Shown here: positions 58,572 through 64,000 of the stretch, in pieces
Numbering within the stretch: position 1 is the first letter of the stretch
Layout: each line of letters opens with the position of its first letter
NCBI RefSeq assembly: GCF_004114955.1
Contig: NZ_CP030053.1
Location: 4,588,001 to 4,652,000, forward strand
DNA: 64,000 nt
Source: Bradyrhizobium guangzhouense
GTDB taxonomy: Bacteria > Pseudomonadota > Alphaproteobacteria > Rhizobiales > Xanthobacteraceae
Reading direction: 5' to 3'
Notes under the pieces: generated by a model
What the model saw: the letters and a program-made list of their open reading frames with translations, nothing else
Databases searched by the model: none
Told to the model about the DNA's origin: nothing
Translations under genes and position numbers: made by a program

Positions 58572-61475
58572 ATGTCAGGGATCCTGGTCGGCGAGCTCAT
58601 CCTCTGGCTGATCGTCGCGATCATCGTGATCGTGGTCGGCGTCTACATCGTCAACTGGCTTTACCATCGCTCCTCCAAGGAGGTGTCGTTTGTCCGGACC
58701 GGTTTCCTGGGCGAACGCGTGGTGATCAACGGCGGCGCGTTCGTGCTTCCGTTCATTCACGACTACACACCCGTGAACATGAACGTGCTGCCGATGGGCA
58801 TCGTGCGCTCGCGGCAGGACGCCGTGATCACCCGCGACCGCATGCGTGTCGACATCGAGGCCGACTTCTATGTCCGGGTGCAGCCGACGCGCGAAGCCGT
58901 CTCGATCGCCGCCGCCACGCTCGGCCGCCGCACCATGGAGCCCGAACAGCTCCACGCGCTGCTGGCCGGCAAGTTCATCTCGGCGATCCGCTCGGTCGCC
59001 TCCGAAATGACCATGGAGGAAATGCACGAACAGCGCGGCGACTATGTCGCACGGGTCAAGACCAACGCGGCAGAGGCGCTCGCGCAGAACGGCCTCGAGC
59101 TCGAATCCGTCGCCATCACCGATCTCGACCAGACCGATCTCGAATTCTTCAACCCCTCGAACCGCTTCGATGCCGAAGGCTTGACCCGGCTGATGGAGGA
59201 CATCGAAGCGAGGCGCAAGCTGCGCAACGACATCGAGCAGGACTCGATGATCAAGATCCGCACCCGCAATCTGGAAGCCGAGCGGCAGGCGCTCGAAATC
59301 GAGCGCGAAAGCGAAACCGCGCGGCTGGAGCAGGAGCGCGACATCGAGATGCGCCGCGCGCTCCAGCGCACGGAAGTCGCCCGCGAGCGTGCGCTGCGCG
59401 AGACCGAGGCCGAACAGGCCCAGATCTCCGCGCGCGAGGCCATCGAGCGCTCGCGGATCGCCAACGAGCAGGCGATTGCGGAAGCCCGCATCGCCTCCGA
59501 GCGGGAGACCCGCCAGAAGGAGATCGAGCGCACCCGCACCATCGAAGAGAAGGAGCTGCTGGCCCGCGAGGAGATCGAGAAGACAAGGATCGCCAACCAG
59601 CGCTCGATCGACACGACCCGAATTGCCTCCGAGCGCGAGGTCCGCCAGCGCGAGATCGAACGGATGCGGACCGTGGAGGAAGCCGAGATCGCGGCGCGCG
59701 AGGCGATCGAGAAGGCCCGGATCCAGCAGGACCGCGTCGTCACCGACGCCCGCATCGCCAATGAAGAGGAGACGCGACGCCGCGAGATCGAGCGCACCCG
59801 CGCCGTCGACGAGGCCGAGATTGCCGCCCGCGAGACCACCGAGAAGGCGCGCATCGCCCAGACCTTGATCGTCAATGTCGAACGCATCTCCTCCGACGAG
59901 CGCACCCGCGCGCTGGAGATCCAGCAGGTTCGCACCATCCAGGAAGCCGAGATCGAGGCGCAGCGTGCGGTCGAAGCCGCCCGCATTGCCCGCGAGCGGA
60001 CGCTCGCCGCCGAGCGCATCGCCGCCGAGCAGAACACGCGGCAACTGGAGATCGAGCGGAACCAGATGCTCGAAGTCGCCGGCATCTCCGCACGCGAAAC
60101 CACCGAGGCTTCGCGCATCGCCCAGGAAGAGCGGGTCCGCTCGCTCGAGATCGCGCGCAACCGCGCGGTCGAGGAAGCCGATATCGCCTCCCGCGAGGCG
60201 ATCGAGGCGGCCCGCATCGCCCAGGAGAAGACGGTCGCAGCCGAGCGCATCCAGGCCGAGCGCGACACCCGTTCGCTGGAGATTGAGCGGACCGGCATTC
60301 TGGAAGCCGCCGAGCTGAAGCGGCGCGATGCGATCGAGCGGCAGCGTATCACGGTCGATCTCGCGCTGGAGGCGGAGCGGATCAACTCGTCCAAGAAGCG
60401 CGAGGTGCTCAATATCGAGCAGAAGAAGGCGATCGAGATCGCCGACGAAGACCGCGTGATCGCCCTCTCCGCCAAGAAGTCCGAACGGATCGACGCCGAC
60501 CGCCAGGTCCGGCAGGCCGAGATCGTCGCCCGCAAGGAGGTCGAAACCACAGACGTCTCGCGCGAGCAGGCACTGGAAGCCGCCCGGCTCGAGCGCCGCC
60601 GTGCGATCGAGCAGCTCGAAGTCGCCCGCGTCCAGTCGCTCCAGGAGGCCGAGATTGCCTCCCGCGAGGAGGTCGAGCGCGCGCGCATTGCCTCCGACCG
60701 CGGCCTGGACGAGGCCCGTGTCGGCCGCGAGCGGGAGTTGCGCAAGCTCGAAGTCAACCGCGAGAAGGAGGTCGAAACGGTCCTGATGGAGAAGGCGATC
60801 GCGATCCATCAGAAGTCGCTGGAGGAATCCGCCGCGAAGGCGATGGCGGAGGAAGCGCGGATGCGCGCCACCGAAGCCACCGAACGCGTCATTACCGCGC
60901 GCGAGAGCGAAATTGCAAAGCGCCGCAAGACGGTCGAGGTGCTGCTCGCCGAGAAACAGGCGGAGGAAACCCGCATTGCCGCCGATGCCGAACGTGTCCG
61001 TGCGGCCGTCGAGGCCGAGGCGCAGCGGATGCTCAACGAGGCCGAGAACGTGCTGACTGACCAGGCACGCTACTCGCTGTTCCGCCGAAAGCTGCTCGAC
61101 AAGATCGAGGGCATCGTACGCGAGAGCGTCAAGCCGATGGAGAAGATCGAGGGCATCCGCATCCTCCAGGTCGACGGCCTCAACGGCAATGGCAACGGCG
61201 GCAATGGCGGCCGCAGCGCCACCGACGAAGTGATCGACTCGGCGCTGCGCTACCGCGTGCAGGCGCCGCTGATCGACTCCATCCTCTCCGATATCGGCGT
61301 CGAGGGGGGCAGCCTTGCCAAGATGCCGGGCCTGATCCGCGAAGCTCGCGACATGCAGGGCATCAAGGAGTCCGCGCGCAAGAGCGGCGGCGGCGACAAG
61401 CCTGCGGCCTCCCCGCCGGCGGCCGAGGGCGGCGGCGAACCGTCGGCCGAGCGCGGTCCGCGCAAGAAGAGCTGA
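58572..61475 (+). CDS. Giant flotillin-like (SPFH/band-7) protein with 44-residue repeats
   Basis: A 967-residue protein starting MSGILVGELILWLIVAIIVI: one N-terminal membrane segment (about 8-30), an SPFH/flotillin domain (about 38-215), a very long coiled coil, and a C-terminal region with PMEKIEGIRILQVDG and a Pro/Gly tail. The coiled coil from residue about 270 to 610 is built from 44-residue units, each of four 11-residue (hendecad) repeats such as EIERTRTIEEK, plus one 33-residue unit. Typical bacterial flotillins are 500-700 residues. The ATG at 58572 has GGGAGGG upstream; the frame open from 57816 is a shadow. It may assemble a membrane scaffold near the transporter or hydroxylase. 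Confidence 0.88.
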   Translation: MSGILVGELILWLIVAIIVIVVGVYIVNWLYHRSSKEVSFVRTGFLGERVVINGGAFVLPFIHDYTPVNMNVLPMGIVRSRQDAVITRDRMRVDIEADFYVRVQPTREAVSIAAATLGRRTMEPEQLHALLAGKFISAIRSVASEMTMEEMHEQRGDYVARVKTNAAEALAQNGLELESVAITDLDQTDLEFFNPSNRFDAEGLTRLMEDIEARRKLRNDIEQDSMIKIRTRNLEAERQALEIERESETARLEQERDIEMRRALQRTEVARERALRETEAEQAQISAREAIERSRIANEQAIAEARIASERETRQKEIERTRTIEEKELLAREEIEKTRIANQRSIDTTRIASEREVRQREIERMRTVEEAEIAAREAIEKARIQQDRVVTDARIANEEETRRREIERTRAVDEAEIAARETTEKARIAQTLIVNVERISSDERTRALEIQQVRTIQEAEIEAQRAVEAARIARERTLAAERIAAEQNTRQLEIERNQMLEVAGISARETTEASRIAQEERVRSLEIARNRAVEEADIASREAIEAARIAQEKTVAAERIQAERDTRSLEIERTGILEAAELKRRDAIERQRITVDLALEAERINSSKKREVLNIEQKKAIEIADEDRVIALSAKKSERIDADRQVRQAEIVARKEVETTDVSREQALEAARLERRRAIEQLEVARVQSLQEAEIASREEVERARIASDRGLDEARVGRERELRKLEVNREKEVETVLMEKAIAIHQKSLEESAAKAMAEEARMRATEATERVITARESEIAKRRKTVEVLLAEKQAEETRIAADAERVRAAVEAEAQRMLNEAENVLTDQARYSLFRRKLLDKIEGIVRESVKPMEKIEGIRILQVDGLNGNGNGGNGGRSATDEVIDSALRYRVQAPLIDSILSDIGVEGGSLAKMPGLIREARDMQGIKESARKSGGGDKPAASPPAAEGGGEPSAERGPRKKS
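59382..60404 (+). repeat. 132-bp (44-residue) tandem repeats in the flotillin-like gene
   Basis: Successive units begin at 59382, 59514, 59646, 59778 and 59910; a 99-bp unit (60042-60140) lacks one 11-mer, then full units follow at 60141 and 60273. Every unit carries the pattern EIERxRxxxEAEIxAREAxE then ARIA. The repeat is protein-level, with codon variation, so it is an old coiled-coil array, not a recent satellite. Confidence 0.8.
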
Positions 61476-61485
61476 GGTCCGAGCC

Positions 61486-61923
61486 ATGCCCCGCGTCTAC
61501 GTCTCCACCGTCGTCAATGCGCGCAACGACCGCGTCTGGGCGCGCGTGCGCGACTTCAACGGCCTGCCGAACTGGCACCCCGCGATCGCCGAAAGTCGCA
61601 TCGAAGGCGGCGAGCCCTCGGACAAGATCGGCTGCGTGCGCGACTTTCGCCTGCGCAATGGCGACCGCATCCGCGAGAAGCTGCTCGGGCTCTCCGACTA
61701 CGACATGTTCTGCACCTATTCGATCCTGGAATCTCCGATGGGCGTCGAGAACTATGTCGCGACCTTGCGCCTGACGCCTGTCACCGACGGCGACCAGACC
61801 TTTGTGGAATGGACCGCCGAATTCGACTGCGCCCCGGAGCGCGAGACCGAGCTCGTCGGCAACATCGGCGGTGGCGTGTTCCAGGGCGGATTCGACGCCT
61901 TGAAGCGCGTGTTCGGAGGCTGA
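61486..61923 (+). CDS. SRPBCC-family protein (first of tandem pair)
   Basis: A 145-residue Bet v1-like/START-fold protein. The core reads RDFNGLPNWHPAIAESRIEG (about 22-41), DKIGCVRDFRL and SDYDMFCTYSILE. Such proteins bind hydrophobic small ligands; relatives (CoxG) accompany molybdenum hydroxylases. It starts 10 bases after the flotillin-like stop. The next gene is a paralogue. Likely role is delivery of an aromatic ligand or cofactor-related assembly for the hydroxylase downstream; this is inference. Confidence 0.88.
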   Translation: MPRVYVSTVVNARNDRVWARVRDFNGLPNWHPAIAESRIEGGEPSDKIGCVRDFRLRNGDRIREKLLGLSDYDMFCTYSILESPMGVENYVATLRLTPVTDGDQTFVEWTAEFDCAPERETELVGNIGGGVFQGGFDALKRVFGG

Positions 61924-61928
61924 CATCC

Positions 61929-62372
61929 GTGCCGCATATCGTCAAAAGCACCATCCTGGACGCACCGACCGATACGGCGTGGGCGATGCTGCGCGATTTC
62001 AACGGGCATGACCGTTGGCATCCGGCGGTCGCGACCTCCTCGATCGAACGCGCGCACGCCTCCGACAAGATCGGCTGCATCAGGCGGTTCAAGCTGAAGG
62101 ACGGCGCCGAGCTGCGCGAGCAATTGCTGGCGCTGTCAGACCTCGAGCAGAGCTTCAGCTACTGCCTGCTCGATACGCCGATCCCGATGTTCAACTACGT
62201 CGCCCATGTCCGCCTGCTGCCGGTGACCGACGGCGACCGCACCTTCTGGCACTGGGAGTCGCGCTTCACGACCAGGCCAGAAGACCGCGACCGCATCACC
62301 CACATGGTCGCCGAAGACATTTACCAGGCCGGGTTCGAGGCAATCCGCCGGCATCTGAAGGAGGCCGCCTGA
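61929..62372 (+). CDS. SRPBCC-family protein (second of tandem pair)
   Basis: A 147-residue paralogue of the preceding gene: RDFNGHDRWHPAVATSSIER (about 22-41), DKIGCIRRFKLKDG and LLALSDLEQSF match the first protein position by position. The start is GTG at 61929 (VPHIVK), five bases after the previous stop; an upstream open frame is not used. The next gene starts immediately after its stop. The pair probably arose by duplication and may form a heterodimer or serve two ligands. Confidence 0.87.
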   Translation: MPHIVKSTILDAPTDTAWAMLRDFNGHDRWHPAVATSSIERAHASDKIGCIRRFKLKDGAELREQLLALSDLEQSFSYCLLDTPIPMFNYVAHVRLLPVTDGDRTFWHWESRFTTRPEDRDRITHMVAEDIYQAGFEAIRRHLKEAA

Positions 62373-63191
62373 ATGGCCGTGACAGTGAAGACTTTTGCCA
62401 GCGCCGGCGAGGCAGCCGGAGCGCTCTCCTCGGATCGCAGTGCGCGCTATCTTGGCGGCGGCACGCTAGTGATGCGAGCGCTGAACGAGGGCGATGTGTC
62501 GATCTCGACCGTCGTCCGCGCCCAGGACCAGGCACTGACCCGGATCGATGCCTCCGGCCCGCGCATCAAGCTGGGCGCCGGCGTCACCTTCGCGCGGGTC
62601 CTCGCCGAACGCGATCTCGGCTTCCTGCACGCCCCTGCCCGTTCGATCGGCGGACCCGCCGTGCGCAACATGGGAACGATCGGCGGCAATCTCTTTGCAC
62701 CAAATCCGTACGGCGATTTTACCGTCGCGCTGCTGGCGCTCGACGCGACCGTCGCGGTCGCCGGCGGCTTTGGCTCGCGCGACATCGGAATCGAGGAGTT
62801 CTTGCAGGCACGCGACCGGCAGGCCGGGACATTGGTCCTGTCAATCTCCTGCACGCGACCGGCGAGCACCGAAGCGTTCCGCTATCGCAAGATCGCGCGT
62901 ATCAAGCCGAAGGGCGGCTCGGTCATCACGCTGGCCGCACATCTGCCAATCTCCGGCGGCCGGATCGCAGGCGCCCGGATCGCGCTCGGCTCGATGGCTC
63001 CGACGCAAATTCGTGCCCGCGCGGCCGAGCGGGCGCTGGAGGGGCGCTCGTTGGACGCGGCGACCATCGCTGCCGCTGCGTCGGCCGCGACCGAAGGAAC
63101 ATCACCCTCCGACAACGCACTCGGCAGCGCCTGGTATCGCCGCGAGATCGTCGGCGTGCATCTGCGCCGCCTGCTGTCGGGACAGGAATAG
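62373..63191 (+). CDS. Xanthine-dehydrogenase-family FAD-binding subunit
   Basis: A 272-residue FAD subunit of a molybdenum hydroxylase (CoxM/NdhF-type). YLGGGTLVMRALNEGD (about 26-41) and RSIGGPAVRNMGTIGGNLFA (about 90-109) are the FAD-binding motifs, and the C-terminal CO-dehydrogenase flavoprotein-type region follows. It carries electrons from the Mo site through FAD. The gene starts directly after the SRPBCC stop and is followed by the [2Fe-2S] subunit seven bases later. Confidence 0.92.
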   Translation: MAVTVKTFASAGEAAGALSSDRSARYLGGGTLVMRALNEGDVSISTVVRAQDQALTRIDASGPRIKLGAGVTFARVLAERDLGFLHAPARSIGGPAVRNMGTIGGNLFAPNPYGDFTVALLALDATVAVAGGFGSRDIGIEEFLQARDRQAGTLVLSISCTRPASTEAFRYRKIARIKPKGGSVITLAAHLPISGGRIAGARIALGSMAPTQIRARAAERALEGRSLDAATIAAAASAATEGTSPSDNALGSAWYRREIVGVHLRRLLSGQE

Positions 63192-63197
63192 ACCAAC

Positions 63198-63674
63198 ATG
63201 TCAAAGATACCCCTGCAATTTCGTCACAATGGCCGCGACGTCGCGATCTTCGTCGATGGCGGCACCAATCTCTTGGTGGCGCTGCGCGAGCTGATCGGCG
63301 ACATGACGCCGAAATTCGGCTGCGGCCAGGGTGGCTGCGGTACATGCAGCGTGCTCATCGACGGCGAGCTTCACCTCTCCTGCCTGACGCTTGCCGAAAC
63401 GGTCGCCGGCCGCTTCGTTGAAACGCTCGACGGGATGAAGCAGGGTCCGAACCTGCATCCGCTCCAGCGTGCCTTCGCCGACAATTTTGCCGCCCAGTGC
63501 GGCTACTGCACGCCGGGCATGCTGATGGCCGCAAAGGCGCTGCTCGACCGCAATCCACAGCCAAGCCGCGACGAGGTCATCGAGGCCATCTCCGGAAATA
63601 TCTGCCGCTGCACCGGCTACGAGCCGATCATCAATGCCATCCTGGCCGCCGCTGGCGGCCGGGTCAGCGCCTGA
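63198..63674 (+). CDS. Xanthine-dehydrogenase-family [2Fe-2S] subunit
   Basis: A 158-residue iron-sulfur subunit. The plant-type cluster is in FGCGQGGCGTCSVLIDG with the last Cys in LSCLT, and the second cluster is in CGYCTPGM and CRCTGYEPI. It relays electrons between Mo and FAD subunits. Order FAD, [2Fe-2S], Mo is the usual three-gene order of hydroxylases that oxidise N-heterocycles, aldehydes, or CO. Confidence 0.94.
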   Translation: MSKIPLQFRHNGRDVAIFVDGGTNLLVALRELIGDMTPKFGCGQGGCGTCSVLIDGELHLSCLTLAETVAGRFVETLDGMKQGPNLHPLQRAFADNFAAQCGYCTPGMLMAAKALLDRNPQPSRDEVIEAISGNICRCTGYEPIINAILAAAGGRVSA

Positions 63675-63684
63675 GGACGTCGCC

Positions 63685-64000
63685 ATGCTGGAACTGCGCA
63701 AGGACATTTTCGCCGACGAGCGCGACGATAACCTCAAGGAAATCGGCAAGGGCACGCAGCGGCAGGACATGCTCGGCCATGTCACGGGTACGTCGAGCTA
63801 TTTCAACGACCACAAGCTGCAGGGCATGCTGCATCTGAAGGTCGTGCGTTCGACGCAGGCGCACGCTCGTATCCGCCGTATCGACACCGCCGAGGCGGAG
63901 CGTTCGACCGGCGTGCGCAGGATCATCCGCGGCGCTGACGTGCCGGTGAATCTCAACACGCTGCTCAGCCTGATCAATTTCGGCAAGGACGACGAGCCGT
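63685..64000 (+). CDS. Xanthine-dehydrogenase-family molybdopterin subunit, cut by window edge
   Basis: The first 105 codons of the large subunit are visible. The N-terminus (MLELRKDIFADERDDNLKEI) leads into GHVTGTSSYFNDHKLQGMLH and KVVRSTQAHARIRRIDTAEA, the typical start of the molybdopterin-binding subunit. The Mo ligand region and substrate-determining residues lie outside the window, so the substrate cannot be predicted. It starts 10 bases after the [2Fe-2S] stop. Confidence 0.92.
   Translation, partial: MLELRKDIFADERDDNLKEIGKGTQRQDMLGHVTGTSSYFNDHKLQGMLHLKVVRSTQAHARIRRIDTAEAERSTGVRRIIRGADVPVNLNTLLSLINFGKDDEP

Noticed and set aside
58575..61487. 970-codon open frame antisense to the flotillin-like gene
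   Set aside because: Its existence follows from the repeat codon structure and high GC of the sense gene; the protein is low-complexity Leu/Asp/Arg with no recognisable domain.
1..64000. tRNA, rRNA, insertion sequence, prophage or integrase genes
   Set aside because: No cloverleaf, rRNA-like stretch, transposase or integrase motif was recognised by reading; the catabolic-island idea therefore lacks direct mobility genes.

Overview
The window is high-GC, tightly packed alphaproteobacterial DNA. Gene content (several Liv-type importers, Rieske oxygenase, MarR/LacI/LysR/AraC regulators, iol genes, a GTTC-N7-GTTC LexA-type box) and dispersed palindromic repeats suggest a Bradyrhizobium-like soil or plant-associated rhizobium. 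I see no tRNA, rRNA, CRISPR array, transposase or phage gene. The assignment rests on protein style and repeats only; no search was run.

Region 1 (1-11228): a leftward operon (Asp/Glu-racemase-fold protein, Ohr, thiolase-like protein, DUF35-SDR fusion, cyclase-family hydrolase, substrate-binding protein, acyl-CoA ligase) diverges from a rightward branched-chain-type importer (binding protein, LivH, fused LivM-LivG, LivF). Region 2 (11229-13808): a DHFR-like / HxlR / NmrA module bracketed by two 63-bp direct repeats. Region 3 (13922-20626): LysR regulator, Tat-exported sugar-type binding protein, two permeases, a sulfatase without signal peptide and a DUF4432 protein. Region 4 (20623-34512): aromatic catabolism, with a leftward ring-cleavage operon (gentisate/salicylate-dioxygenase-like cupin, fumarylacetoacetate-hydrolase family, thioesterase, EthD-like), a nitrilase remnant, rightward indolepyruvate-oxidoreductase-like genes and two MarR genes, then a leftward Rieske operon (reductase, alpha, beta, CoA ligase, SDR).

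Regions 1 and 4 together look like an indole-3-acetate (auxin) degradation island of the iad type. Proposed route: Rieske oxygenation of the indole ring, CoA activation, retro-aldol loss of acetyl-CoA by the thiolase-like/DUF35 pair giving isatin, hydrolysis by the cyclase-family protein to isatinate (2-aminophenylglyoxylate), oxidative decarboxylation by the Ior-like enzyme to 2-aminobenzoyl-CoA, thioester hydrolysis, and ring cleavage. Three intergenic regions of these modules share a near-palindrome TATGCwAnnnCATw, a plausible site for one of the MarR proteins.

Region 5 (34881-46454): LacI regulator, ThuA protein, Gfo/Idh oxidoreductase and a sugar ABC importer (leftward), then a sugar-dehydrogenase-like SDR, iolE, iolD, iolG and an inositol-monophosphatase-family gene: polyol or inositol-type catabolism. 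Neither sugar importer in the window carries its own ATPase gene.

Region 6 (46531-49910): DNA repair. dinB converges on a FAN1-like VRR-NUC nuclease fused to a DnaQ-type exonuclease, whose promoter region holds a LexA-type box.

Region 7 (50219-64000): binding protein, AraC regulator, LivH, LivM, LivG, a LivF fused to a Tm-1-like domain, a PEP-hydrolase-family TIM barrel, a 967-residue flotillin-like protein built on 44-residue repeats, two tandem SRPBCC proteins, and the FAD, [2Fe-2S] and (partial) molybdopterin subunits of a xanthine-dehydrogenase-type hydroxylase. This continuous rightward array is the least explained system in the window.
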